This document shows, piece after piece, positions 23,801 to 33,514 of a stretch of 64,000 nt of DNA. The number at the start of each line of letters is the position of its first letter. Within the stretch, counting starts at the first letter, position 1. The notes beneath the pieces were generated by a model that was not told where the DNA came from, did not search any database, and saw only the letters and a list, made by a program, of their open reading frames with translations. Source of the stretch: Trichobilharzia szidati (Eukaryota > Platyhelminthes > Trematoda > Strigeidida > Schistosomatidae); assembly GCA_944472155.2 (NCBI GenBank), contig OX235271.1, forward strand, positions 120,037,329 through 120,101,328, written 5' to 3'. A program made the translations under genes and the position numbers.

Positions 23801-25667
23801 CAAAATAACTTTTTTCCCAAGTAAAAGCAAATTACTGAAACTGAAATATTCCTTTCAAGAGGAGGTACATTCGATACACTTTTTATTATCAACTATGGAG
23901 ACTACATTTATGAATTTAAGGTGCATACGATTTCTTGGGAAAAATAACTGGTGCTCAGAGCAACTTAAATAATTACATAACCTAGTGAAAATTAGAGAAT
24001 TAGATACCAGTGAAAAAGAATTAAATGATTTTCCCATCGACTGATTGGACAGAAGTGCTCGGTATCAGGTTGAAATGTCGGCTCCTTGTACAGATGCTTC
24101 GACGATGTCTGGTCATATAACTTATAGACATCATGCATTTATTCCCCTTGGTGAATTTGAATAAAGCAAGAACAACAGTGATTTGTGCAGAATAATATGG
24201 TGCCATCATTTATTTCGTTGGCTTCTCATCAACTGCTTACAGCCTAAAAATGTAAGCAGTTTATGTACAGAAAAGTTTAGACATACTTGCAAATTTTTTC
24301 ATGTCATGACAGAAAGTTCTGTCATGACGTCATGAAAAAATTTGCAAGTATGTCTAAACTTTTCTGTACATAAACTTAATAATTTTTTTAGGCTGTAAGC
24401 AGTTGATGAGAAGCCAACGAAATAAATGATGGTACCATATTATTCTGCACAAACCACTAGTGTTCTTGCTTTATTCAAACTTAGAGGCAATTGATAGACG
24501 GTGACTAACTGTGGAATGCAGGATGTGCATTTCGTCCCATTGGGGACTCATCATCTGGCATACAATTAAGGAAAATCTTTTACTTGAAACGGTATAACTT
24601 TGAGAAGACTAAAGAAAACAAGTGTATAATGTGTAATAAGCATACAATAATAAATACTAATTCAAAAATGCTGGTTTAGTCGTGCATCATTTCCAAGACA
24701 CAGTAAAGCGAATAACGAAAAAACATATTGTCAAATGAAAAATTACTTAGTCAAATTTAATTGTAAACAGGTTTAATCGAAACTTATATCAAATAGTCCT
24801 AACGACATTAGAAGTTAAACATACTCTAGATTTAAATAAATGAGCTGGATAGGTACACTTTATACAATACAGTGCAAATTATGACTTACATTACAGTATC
24901 TCTGGCAAGGCGTCTATGTCTTAAAAGACTTCGTCGTGATTTAAACACTCTAGTATATGGTGTAATGCTTTGTTGACCTATAGGTGTATCCTTTACGGTA
25001 TTTTCTACTGGTACATCAGTTGATAACTTATTCGAGTCGGTGGGGACCGATAATGTACAAGTAGTTGTTGGAGACGAATGTGGCAGTGATCTTCTTGGAT
25101 GTTTAACATTTTTCTCAAACCATCTTGTCAAACTGCTCTTCCGTTTTGTGCACATAGTTGAGTTCCTTTGAACTGTCTCAAGTCGTCTATTTGACAAACA
25201 ATTAGCAGCTCCTCTTCAGCTAATGTATTTTCCTTTACTTCAGGTACCTCTTCACTTGTTTGGAAATCTTCTTGTAAACATAGTGGTGACCTATCCCTGT
25301 TGATAATTGAGGATTTCCGTCTTTTCCATGTGTTAAAATCGAATTGTGAATTATTTTTCTTTTCTGCTCCATTCAGACTATCAGATAATGTTTGCTCTGA
25401 AGGAAGAAGATTCATGCTGATTCGCCTCATAAATCGTGTTAATTTTGATGAAGGCACTTGTGCTTTCAAGTCAGTATTCACCGATGTACTTTGATTTAAA
25501 TCTCCACTTTGCACATGACTTGCGTTTAAGTTAACATTAATATCACGTTTAGTAGCGAGAACTGGATGTGGGGTAGGACGTATGGATGTGAACCTCGATC
25601 GTGGTCTGGGTCTGTTTGTCGTAAGTGGTTTTAAAGCATTCAGTAATGTCGGCGGTGATGAATCCAT
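17523..25667 (-). CDS. IQSEC: IQSEC/BRAG-family ARF guanine-nucleotide exchange factor (multi-exon gene)
   Basis: A spliced minus-strand gene. The supported exons are 25667 to about 25290-25180 (3' limit unresolved), about 25191-24890, 23069-22320, 20932-20771, 20391-20310, 20078-19277 and 17806-17523, and the phases agree at every resolved junction. The product is about 920 residues. A Ser/Thr/Asn-rich N-terminal half precedes a Sec7 domain with FNRNPVEGINYLI, AHFLLNEPNLNRQAIGEYFG, the catalytic segment SGESQKI and LLLHTDLHNPNV. A PH domain follows, containing RRFIGRVL and RWRYLLIFNDILLVVK and, after a long insertion, YYRYGVQL. The final helix YESIAEMEEL matches the family's RESIAEVQEM. BRAG proteins catalyse GDP/GTP exchange on ARF6 and other ARFs at membranes, controlling endocytosis, adhesion and synaptic receptors; that role is inferred here from homology. 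No clear IQ motif is visible, and the protein ends ILSNP with no PDZ ligand. Cytohesin and EFA6 are less likely because the FRNxETV.VLAY segment, the PH start and the C-terminal helix follow IQSEC. Confidence 0.9.
19277..20078 (-). CDS. IQSEC: IQSEC gene, sixth coding exon (Sec7 end and PH start)
   Basis: 802 bp; acceptor TTTCATTAG|GGTGAA, donor TCTAACT|GTAAGT, phases 0 to 1. It opens with GESQKIAYLM. The glutamate (codon 20075-20073) aligns with the catalytic glutamic finger, Glu156 of ARNO in LPGEAQKI. LLLHTDLHNPNV (19952-19917) is the second Sec7 signature, and RGIDSNHDVRKDLLEGIYDR closes the domain. A PH domain then begins (DGVLVGPLKTDNF, RRFIGRVL, RWRYLLIFNDILLVVK). An insertion of about 78 residues (19574-19341), rich in Ser, Asn, Arg and Gln, interrupts the PH domain before YQVRNVYPFLDLRVLVFESN. 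Confidence 0.95.
20310..20391 (-). CDS. IQSEC: IQSEC gene, fifth coding exon (Sec7)
   Basis: 82 bp; acceptor ATCTTTCAG|GGAATT, donor CCATCG|GTAAGT, leaving in phase 0. It encodes EFLLLIDMKGMEVDNALRSV then IGHFHPS, equivalent to the Sec7 helix with the M.. M.LDEALRKF pattern of IQSEC. It is too short to be found by open-frame length; the exon was recovered from splice sites and homology. Confidence 0.92.
20393..20770 (-). other. IQSEC introns without recognised content
   Basis: This 379-bp intron, the 231-bp intron at 20309-20079 and the 1470-bp intron at 19276-17807 hold only AT-rich sequence. The last has a short AC run near 18543-18555 and a C run at 18352-18359. No nested gene or tRNA was seen. 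Confidence 0.5.
20771..20932 (-). CDS. IQSEC: IQSEC gene, fourth coding exon (Sec7 helices)
   Basis: 162 bp; acceptor GACTTTAG|GAATCC, donor TTTTAAA|GTAAGT. It encodes NPVEGINYLIRNYILVSNPS, then KIAHFLLNEPNLNRQAIGEY and FGLLDNPMATKVLK. This corresponds to the family's P.KG...LI....... AHFLL...LSRQMIGEFLG stretch of Sec7. It starts with the third base of an AGG codon from the previous exon. Confidence 0.93.
21330..22260 (+). mobile_element. Decayed LINE fragment inside an IQSEC intron, antisense to the gene
   Basis: Plus-strand peptides in shifting frames follow a schistosome reverse transcriptase. NWLYDNAICQLIH and a SEVNTAVRQSCLLSINNDIP remnant (family G.RQGC.LSP) come first. IPNYGGLDYA and a destroyed catalytic box near 21640 follow, then a TYLGG/G.DEDIKA remnant near 21870-21930 and RKWRWIGQALRR near 22050-22090. 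Many stops are present. It fills most of the 1387-bp intron between 22319 and 20933. Short open frames here, including a 62-residue minus-strand one, are shadows. Confidence 0.8.
22320..23069 (-). CDS. IQSEC: IQSEC gene, third coding exon
   Basis: Exactly 750 bp, entering and leaving in phase 2. The acceptor is AATTTTAG|GACATC and the donor is AATAG|GTGAGT. It encodes TSKSQETKASRDSSIQNVDP, a long Ser/Thr/Pro-rich linker, and ends NRRVLLAGCTIFNR. That final segment lines up with the RIGLNLFNKKP start of the IQSEC Sec7 domain, so the Sec7 domain begins in the last dozen residues of this exon. The linker is probably disordered and contains many potential phosphorylation sites (inference). Confidence 0.88.
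24156..24480. repeat. Large near-perfect palindrome in an IQSEC intron
   Basis: From TTGAATAAAGCAAGAACAAC at the left to GTTCTTGCTTTATTCAAA at the right, the two halves are reverse complements over roughly 155 bp each. The central turn lies around AGAAAGTTCT (24311-24320). Recognisable paired blocks are TTATTTCGTTGGCTTCTCAT with ATGAGAAGCCAACGAAATAA, and CAGAAAAGTTTAGACATACT with its complement. Small indels exist (for example TTAATAATTTTTT only in the right arm). It has the shape of a MITE or foldback transposon and carries no open frame. Confidence 0.9.
24508..24563 (-). ncRNA. Hammerhead-ribozyme copy (core base changed), sense to the IQSEC intron
   Basis: The minus strand reads CCAGATGATGAGTCCCCAAT then GGGACGAAATGCACATCCTG. 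Compared with the schistosome hammerhead, stem II (GUCC/GGAC), the GAAA core strand, a short stem III (UG..CA with a 2-nt loop), the AUC cleavage triplet and part of stem I (CAG/CUG) are present. The first base of the CUGAUGA core is A instead of C. That change at C3 normally abolishes activity, so this is probably a decayed copy. Confidence 0.75.
24890..25191 (-). CDS. IQSEC: IQSEC gene, second coding exon (5' limit approximate)
   Basis: It encodes RRLETVQRNSTMCTKRKSSL, then a Pro/Ser/Thr-rich stretch and a very basic end (FKSRRSLLRHRRLARDTVM). The favoured acceptor is TTGTTTGTCAAATAG, preceded by CTAAT as a plausible branch point. The donor is ACTGTAAT|GTAAGTC with the exon ending at 24890, phase 2, which joins cleanly to the next exon to give DTVM-TSKSQET. 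The basic end could take the place of the family's N-terminal basic/IQ segment, but it does not match the IQ consensus. Confidence 0.75.
25290..25667 (-). CDS. IQSEC: IQSEC gene, first coding exon (3' limit approximate)
   Basis: The start codon is in a good animal context (AAAATGG), and an in-frame TGA lies six codons upstream, so this is a genuine N-terminus if no further exon is spliced on. It encodes MDSSPPTLLNALKPLTTNRP and then a basic, Ser/Thr-rich, probably disordered stretch. The open frame runs on to 25128 but must be left before then, because the next exon is in another frame. Candidate donors of the required phase are the GT at about 25283 (GATAG|GTCACC) or, further upstream, about 25591 (CGAG|GTTCAC). 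A GAG|GTACCT donor near 25247 would need the acceptor TTGAG|ACA instead. Confidence 0.7.
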
Positions 25668-25673
25668 TTTGAT
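25662..25673 (-). promoter_or_regulatory. Translation start context of the IQSEC gene
   Basis: The minus strand reads TTATCAAAATGGAT: an A at -3 and a G at +4 around the ATG, with an in-frame TGA six codons before it. This favours initiation here. No TATA box or spliced-leader acceptor could be assigned with confidence. Confidence 0.5.
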
Positions 25674-26155
25674 AAAATATGATCAGTATAAAAATAATCT
25701 TGCTGCCAACAGCATACAAATTATTCAAGGAAGAAAACCTTTCTTTTTAAGCGGATCATCCTTTTAATACTTCTGGCAAGCAAAGAAAAATCAACCAATC
25801 AAATGCCTTGGGGATTTTAGGTGTAACGAACCAATCAAAATTGAGAAGACTAAAAATCTGTCCACGCGACAAATCGATTCGTGAAATTTTAATGGTGAAA
25901 AACACCAATAGGTCAAAATAATTAGCTTGTTTTTGGTGTAACAAATAAACTTGCATAATGCGGAATTTAATTTGTTGACTAAAACTGACATGTAATTTAT
26001 AAGCATGATAGAAGTATCTTTCGGCTAAAAAGTAGGAATTGGGCAAAACGTCATTTGTCGCAGAATGATAGCAGCATGAAATAATTCAGAATTCTTTACC
26101 TTATTTCGCATTAGTTTAAGCATAAATAAAGGTTATCCTGTTGTTATTTGGTGGG
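25674..26155. other. Region just upstream of the IQSEC start
   Basis: About 480 bp that should include the 5' untranslated region and perhaps the promoter. Minus-strand open frames of 71-96 residues overlap each other here and look like noise. No regulatory motif could be assigned. Confidence 0.4.
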
Positions 26156-26225
26156 TGGTGACTAGGAATGGTATCCAGGGTGCACATTTCGTCTTATTTG
26201 AGACTCATCACTGGCTATACCTGCA
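26156..26225 (-). ncRNA. Hammerhead-ribozyme copy, decayed, upstream of the IQSEC gene
   Basis: The minus strand reads GTATAGCCAGTGATGAGTCT then CAAATAAGACGAAATGTGCA and CCCTGGATAC. Stem I is well preserved (CCAG/CUGG plus GUAU/AUAC with a small bulge). Stem II shows a paired change (GUCU/AGAC instead of GUCC/GGAC). The first core C is missing, and the cleavage triplet has become ACC, so self-cleavage is unlikely. Confidence 0.75.
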
Positions 26226-27214
26226 ATCCTCAATGAATGATGGTTTTTTCCCACTGAAACTCGAACGAAGCATCCATCATTTCAAACCTCATCGAAGCGT
26301 CCGTACTAGAAGGTGACTTGTAAACAGAGACCAAAAATTTCGATTCAATATAATCAACTAATGGGAAATACAAAACTCAACTCGACAGTTATCCTAGTGT
26401 TGATAATGGTGATTAAAATTTTCTACTTATGATTCTATATAACTAATTACCTTATCTGAAAACAAGTTTTACTAGGAAGTTGAAATTCAGATAAGTATTA
26501 AGAATCCTTTATATTTAACTAAAATAACTGGCAGTATCAATACACTCAATCATGTTGTTAGGACTACAATTTAAGTGGCTCAGGCATAAGGCCTCGTATA
26601 TAGAAAAAATATATGCGCACCTGTAATATGAGGAAATGTTTTTCACGAATAAAATATTCGTCTCATAGAAAGGGTGACCAACATTTTCTGAGGCTGTAAG
26701 CAAATAGGTTTTCTGTAGTCGGATAAAATATTACTATGGTAGTCAGCGTAAGCTGAGTTTCATTAAGTGAAGAATTCATATTATATTACATTATTATTAT
26801 TATTCACATTATTCGAGACAGTCTTGCCTGGTCATTCATTCCGTTTGTGACTAACTGAACTATCTAAATAAAGTGAATGATGTTAAACCATTCAGTGAAC
26901 AGTGTTAAAACCTTCCAAATATAACAGCAGTTTTACAAATCACTGAAGTAATAAGAAATAATTGAATACACTTGCAGTGGGAAACTAGTTATAGAATAAT
27001 ACGATTTTTAGTATTTGGACGAAGTAAAGAGAAAATTCTTCCATACAGGGGAAGTTAACCATTGATCAGCTTCTATTGCAATCAGAACTCCACTTAGAAT
27101 TGGTATGGTTACAAAAGCAACTCAGACTACCTTCGCATACCTCACTGATACCATCACTAGAAATCAAGGTATGCCACTGTAAAACCTGAACAGTGAAACA
27201 CAGGCCTTCATGCT
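26226..27214. other. Non-coding stretch
   Basis: A CATCGAAGCGTCCGTACTAG tract at about 26281-26302 is echoed at 48630-48650, next to another hammerhead copy, so it may be part of the same repeat. Nothing else recognised. Confidence 0.35.
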
Positions 27215-27375
27215 TTAAGCTTTGAGTTTCAATGACGGCAGAATTGTCCTAACGGGATGGGATTTCCAACCTCCTCTCTTTTCTGCACCTACTACCAGCT
27301 AGGTGTGGTTCAGTAGTGCGTTTACCTTTGACCGAAGACTGACCTTCCGCGTGGTTGGTGAGTATTTCACTGTTG
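27215..27375 (-). mobile_element. Diverged SINE fragment
   Basis: The minus strand contains GGAGGTTGGAAATCCCATCC and CATTGAAACTCAAAGC. These match the body of the tRNA-Gly-headed SINEs at 49225 and 51075 (GGAGGTTGGGC... TTTCAAAGCTCCAACCTGAAG). The tRNA-like head near 27350 is degraded. Confidence 0.5.
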
Positions 27376-30300
27376 AAACACTGACACCTAATAGATTAAC
27401 CAAGTGATGTATTTATTCCCTAGATTAAAACTTCCTATAATAATAGAAGAATTCAACAGACTACCTACAGACTAACACTAATGAAAATATCGGAAATTCG
27501 TCTATGCATTTATAGAAGACAAAAGCTTTGAGGTCGTCAGTAAGATTTCACTCACTTTAAAAAATATATAAAAAATTGAACAAATTACACAATAGTGGGA
27601 TGAGAAATAGTATTCATCCCTATGAATCATCATTTCAGTATGTAGGTTACATATGCGCAAGTATACACTAATCGAAGTGTGTTAAAACGTCATTTTAAAA
27701 AAAAATCATTGATGAATTTTTGTTTATTTAAATCATTAACAGACTAATTAAAGCATGACAGGTATTTTGTTTTTACAGGAGCAATAAAAATGTCCAGCTT
27801 CCAGTTTTTGGACATGTTTATTTCTCCATGAGGCTGCATTTTATATGTCCGTATGAATGTGTACAAGTCTATGTATGTGTGTGAGTATAAATCACTTACA
27901 AATGTACACATGTATATATTTATGAGATAGATTTGAAAATGAGGTCAACAAAGTAAACAGTTTGATGTGGACATAGATGAATAATGATGCCTTTAAAATG
28001 AACTGTACATCATTATTACTCTTGACAAGTTAACCAATAATATGGTTTTATAGTATGTCAAAAATTTTTGAGGTAAATAGAAAGGGGAATGGAAGAGGGA
28101 ATAAAATAACACTAAATAGCTAATTTTCTATCCATTTAACCTGAATTTATGATAAATTAAGCGATAAGGATAAAGTTAAGTAACAAAACCAATTACATAC
28201 TTAAACTCAGATGATGAGAATTTCTCCTACGAAATTACCCTGATACGTGATTAAATGCAGAAAATAACCGATTGGTATAATGGTGTTTCTACAAGTTTGA
28301 CAGCTTTATAAAGTATCTGACGACAGAGAAGAAGAGAGGGAGAGAAGGAGAGTAGGAGAAGGATGCAAATAGATGGAAATAATGGTTATAAAACATCCAA
28401 TTACCTAATGCTTTTCAAGGTGAATACGTGTTAAGAAACTTAAGCTTTAAAAGTTTTCCTAAGCTTCTTGTTTTATAGTTACTTCAATTTTTAAATACTG
28501 ATGAAAGCATGGATAAAATATAAGCATTTAAATAGGTCAGAAAAATTCACTCATTTAATGGATAATTACTTTAGTGTAGAAAGAGAAAATATGTAATTGA
28601 ACACTTCGAACCAATCTTTCAATATTCACGTGTTAACCTCTTAAGTTGATGGTCATGAACTCAGTCTACCTTAAAGGCATGCATACTGATTCTAGTTTGT
28701 AACGAAAACTAAATTGAGGTCAATGATGTTACTAACAGAATGTAACTTTTTACAGTGCTAAGTTGTTACTACAGGAATGCCCCTCGAACGTGTTGAGCAC
28801 ATATCAGTCAGATAAGCAAAGAAGCCGTGTACTGATCAAATTTAAACTTTATTATATATGAATCAGAAATATATTCCTTGTTCATTTGGGCTGATTCTCC
28901 CACTGAACATAAATATTTCAAGATTGATTCTTTTATGAAATGTCGTCAGTAAGAGTACTACCAAATTCCAGAGTGACAGTGTATACCTCTGACGTCCTAG
29001 TTGAAATTCTTTTCCAGTGTGTCTCCACTACCCTGCTATGGATGGAACCAAGAGACTTTAGGCTACCAGATGACCGTTTTTATCATCCATCTACTAGTTT
29101 GAAATTCAGAGACCTATGGATTCTACCTCTTAGCATTTCGACATTTAACACCCCTGTAATCCAGCATGTTCCATAATTAACTATCCTAACACTCAAAATG
29201 AAAGACTCATTTCTTCAAAATATTTGTTTCTTGGCTTACCGATTTCAAGAGGACTTTTAAGGTCTAGAATTTGTTGTCTTTTGTAAAACAACACACAGTT
29301 ACTGTTAGCGTGCAAATCGAGAATGTTTATGTAATCACATACATTTATTCAACACTGATGATGGTGCAATGCATAACTTTCTAAGCTGTGTTCTAGATGT
29401 CAAAGAACTACTTGATTCGATCTTTTTATACAACAGTGGAAATGAATTCTTTCTCCCTACACCCCTTGACTGTCTTAAAGGAACATTGACCAATCCTGGA
29501 CAGTCAGTCGCATAAAAAAACTAATCAATCAACAATTAATTACTGCAATCCTCCAGAAATTTTGAATGATTTTTGTTATTTAATACAAAGATACACAAAA
29601 ATAACTTCAGAGAACCTAAAAGCCGCTTCCACACACATTGTGCCGAATAAAGAATATCTCTGTCCTCCGTCAGTTAGTGGGTACACATATATTAATAAAT
29701 AAGAACTTTTATTACTATTATTATTACCATATATGTGAACCAGTTCACATTTCTAGTAATATGATGATCAAAATACTTAAATATCATGTAATTCACCTAT
29801 GAAGAGAACAAAGCTGTATATTAGTGAAGGATTTTAAACTACAGAGTTTAGTATATTTCAATTCTTAGTAGTTCTTTATACGAGTTCCATTCTTTATGAC
29901 AGTTATTATTCTTAAGAAAACCAGCTAGGACATCCAGTGTTATGACAATGAACAGGCTATTTCGTCCAGCTCATTCATATAACACGAGCATGAAACTGTC
30001 AGTGACTGAAGCATAATTAAAACCCAACCAATGATTTTATGACTCTTATTCTACAATCCAAAGACTACTGATTTGAATACTGATGTAACTCAAAGCTTAT
30101 TACAACTATGATCATCACTTGATCTTATCTCAGTAGTTCGCCAGATTAAAAGTTCCTTGTTAAATCAAACTGACAATATGGTCAAATTAACCAAGTCACT
30201 GGATGTATGTATCTACTCCTCTGTCAGTTAGAAAGAACAAATATCACATTATTATTATTATTATTGCTATTATTATTATTAATATAAACTTAAATTGCGC

Positions 30301-30964
30301 ACTGACGTGTAATCATGTCAAAATTCAATAAATATACTATTCCGATAAAATAATAATGACTCTAAATGCTTAAATGATTAGTATTCACCCTAGTTGTTTT
30401 TGTCTTTATAAATGAATACAGAAAAATCTCTTAATAGACAAGCTCTACACTCTGGTCACATGTTCTAAATGACAAACGTAAAAACATATATATATATATA
30501 TATATTTATGAACAAAGTGTGTACTATGTTAAAATATTGATGTTCTCTCTCTACTCTGTTTATGCAGTATAGTAAAATCAATACTCATGATTAATAGAGA
30601 TCATTATGCGGGTAAATATATTATGAAATAGACACGAGTATACGAAATGTCTGTATATGTGTGTGCAGGTAAGAATGTATGTATAAACAGGTAGTCTCTA
30701 GTGTTATATAATTTATCGATCGATGTCAGTTACGTAATTTTCCAGTAGGTTATTTAGTTGAACTTTGTTTAGATCATATCTCACACTTAGAAAAACCATA
30801 AAAATTAGAAAAAAATATTGATTATGGAACAGTAATATGTAAATGTCAGTCCATAAACATGAATCACTATTATTTGAGTAGTAATCACGAAAGCAATGTA
30901 GGATTTTTTTCTGATTTATAAAGTACTGAAAATTAATCCGCTGAAATGAAAACCTGCTTTGTGG
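27376..30964. other. Long non-coding stretch
   Basis: Contains (ATT)n-like runs at 29709-29725 and 30248-30290 and an (AT)n run at 30487-30505. A 78-residue plus-strand frame at 28940-29176 is the longest of its kind but shows no recognisable domain, and I do not call it a gene. Confidence 0.4.
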
Positions 30965-31165
30965 TTTGATTATAGCTTGATTCCACACCGTATTTTTGGT
31001 ACAAGTATGGAATTTTCAGCATGTGATACCGGTAGCCCATATTTTGAAGGCCAACCATTGATATCAGGTTTGCGTCGGCAGGGAATCGAACCCCAGACCA
31101 TGTGCATGGTCGGGGAGTGTCCTAACTGCTGTGCCATTGTTGACCCATTGTTACATTGAGCCTGA
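30965..31165 (-). mobile_element. tRNA-headed SINE
   Basis: On the minus strand a tRNA-like head with B box GGGGTTCGATTCCC (near 31096-31083) is followed by a body ending GGTGTGGAATCAAGCTATAA. The same head-body order and the GGTGTGGAATCAAGCTGTAA end occur at 34940-35240. The 66-68 residue frames on both strands derive from it. Confidence 0.75.
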
Positions 31166-31927
31166 ATATTATACATTAGTTCGTTTACAGTTAGATATTC
31201 ATTTTTCGGATTTTATTATATTTGCTCACCAGACAAGTCATGCTGTCTGGTGAAAATAGCATGTTATATAGATTCAGCAAAAATTTTAGGGGATTTGACA
31301 ATCCATACAATTTGTTTGATACCACTAAACTAGCAGACACTCCACAGTTTGCAGAAGATTCGATAGGGTAAATAAGTATTCCCACTAATAGAAAATGAAA
31401 TATCTTGAAGCGAAATGGCAAAGTGTAGACGATTCAAAAAATAAGCTCGTTGTCTTTATTTAATGTCATGCTGTCAGGGGACATGGTTGAAGCTTATCAC
31501 TTAAATATATTAGACACAAGGGTATAATGAAAATAAAAAAGGATAACAGTTGAAAGGGTCGTTAATACCCTTAAAACTATATCTAATTTTTCAGCTATCA
31601 GACGAAAATACATCCAAAGCCAACCTTACATATTGGAATAGTCCAGTAACATACCGAATACACTCAATCAAAAATAACATCCCCTTATACATTGAATATA
31701 TAATCGACCAGTAGTTAATACTGTGACTAAATATTTACCTCTTTAATCATATCGAAAACATATAAGCTTATGACAGGAGATTGGTGCAGATGTTAGGATG
31801 GCCTATCACATATTATATGCTTGTCGCTCAACAGTAATCCAACTCCCTTCCAAATCTCAAGCTTATGGACTCAAAAATAGGGTACACTGAGATAAGATAC
31901 CGATCAAACTGTTTTTTGAACCTACAG
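31166..31927. other. Non-coding stretch
   Basis: No gene or repeat recognised; CATGCTGTCTGGTGAAAATA (31241) and CATGCTGTCAGGGGACATGG (31467) are only weakly similar. Confidence 0.35.
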
Positions 31928-32155
31928 GATTTCATCATGAGCTGACATCGGTTAGAAAACCATTGGAAAACCTGAGGGAAGTATTGGACAGCTCTTTCGT
32001 CCTATTTTAGGACTCTTCATAAGTACTTATCCACCGGGTTTGAACCCAGGACCTTCTGGTTATAATGCTAGCGAGCTTGTAGACCATTAAGCCCCTGGGA
32101 GCCGAACAAATGGCTAGCCCATTAATTCTAACTTCCTCCAATTCATGGCATAGAG
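31928..32155 (-). mobile_element. Hammerhead/tRNA-like element, one end truncated
   Basis: The plus strand starts ACAGGATTTCATCATGAGCT, runs through the hammerhead-like block (complement of GAGTCCTAAAATAGGACGAA), then the tRNA-like B box (complement of GGGTTCAAACCC, near 32043) and an A-box-like region. It stops near AATTCATGGCATAG without the second inverted end. Confidence 0.75.
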
Positions 32156-32745
32156 AGACCTATGTTTTATACTTATTCAAGTACCTAAACAGGTCAGTGA
32201 TATACAGGATCATAGTGGCCATTCACGAAACTAAGATTGACTTTTGTCCGAGTGAAACATCTTAGTGCAAATCAAAATTCAGTGAAATGGAAAAATTTCT
32301 CACCCAAATGTTCATTCCCAAAATTGTGGTGAAATCATGAGGCTGAAAAACACTAGCATACAAGCCAAGTTAGAAAAACAAGAAAGAAAGAATACTACTA
32401 AATGCACAAATTGTGTCTGCAGTGATCACACATAACAAATAAGACTAATAAATGTATAGTCTGATTAACGCATTTAATATAATAACACACGTGGTCAATG
32501 CCATTAACAAATGGTGTACCCAATACAGTTCATATGAGGAATTCATGAATACTAATAAGACCTCAAGGTGTCACAATAAAAGGCATTAAATATCTGCAGA
32601 TTAATCAATAAAAATAGAAACTGTGTCTTGTGTATATGTATACTAACATGTAGACAGAAAATTATCCGATGTGAGTTATTTCTTTCATGTTATATACTGT
32701 TAACACCTTCAAATTAGAACGACTGTTAGGTACAGACACATTGAC

Positions 32746-32746
<1 letters not shown>

Positions 32747-32798
<52 letters not shown>
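32747..32798. repeat. (AT)n microsatellite, about 26 units
   Basis: Uninterrupted TA dinucleotides, the longest simple repeat in the window. Confidence 0.98.
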
Positions 32799-32801
<3 letters not shown>

Positions 32802-32889
32802 TAAATTCTCATTGTCAAGTTTACTCTAAATATTTCTATTATACTTGAATGTAGATTTTCCCACTAAATGCAATTGGAAACATTAGAAA

Positions 32890-32990
32890 CCAAAGTGATC
32901 TTGACAGTTGTTTTGGTCCTAATTCTGGACTCATCACAGTGCAGGTTCGCAATGATTCTCTAACCGATATCCGCTAGTGATGAAATATGC
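32890..32990 (-). mobile_element. Deleted hammerhead/TIR element
   Basis: The minus strand reads CACTGTGATGAGTCCAGAAT then TAGGACCAAAACAACTGTCA, a hammerhead-like block with CAAA in place of GAAA. To the right, ATTCTCTAACCGATATCCGC and TAGTGATGAAAT are the usual end of the TIR element. The tRNA-like interior is missing. Confidence 0.6.
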
Positions 32991-33514
32991 ACTGGAATTC
33001 ATCAAAATCCTTACACCAATTTCCAAAAAATAATGCTCACTTGCTTCAAATAAACTTGAAGACCACATCTAGTTCACAAACGCTCATAGGGAAGTAAATA
33101 AATCTGTGATAGGTGTTGCTGACCAGATTTTGTAAGTAGTATATTGTGTGTGATGTCCTTTGCAAGAATACTGAGTAGCAGAGGGATAGATTACACGGCG
33201 AGGAAGAGAAATAAAAGATCGTTGTAAGATAACAGAGAAAACATAAAAGGGAGACAAAAGAACCAGAGTACAGAGAACATGTACAAATGGAGATTTTAAT
33301 ATAAGATCCAAGTATTTTGCCGTATCTGTACATCATTTTGTTAATAAATAAATCTACTACTGAATACTGTCATGTTCTCCTGTTACAAATTTTGCATTCG
33401 CTAGGGAAAACCATCCTCTGCAGAATCACAAACACATCATCATCAACACAGGAACCTATAGTCAATTACATTAATTCTTATTTGCATTCTTCTGAGTAAC
33501 ATCAAATTGCACGT
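32991..33514. other. Non-coding stretch
   Basis: Two overlapping minus-strand frames of 75-96 residues (33046-33336) lie in different phases and look like noise. No known repeat. Confidence 0.35.
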
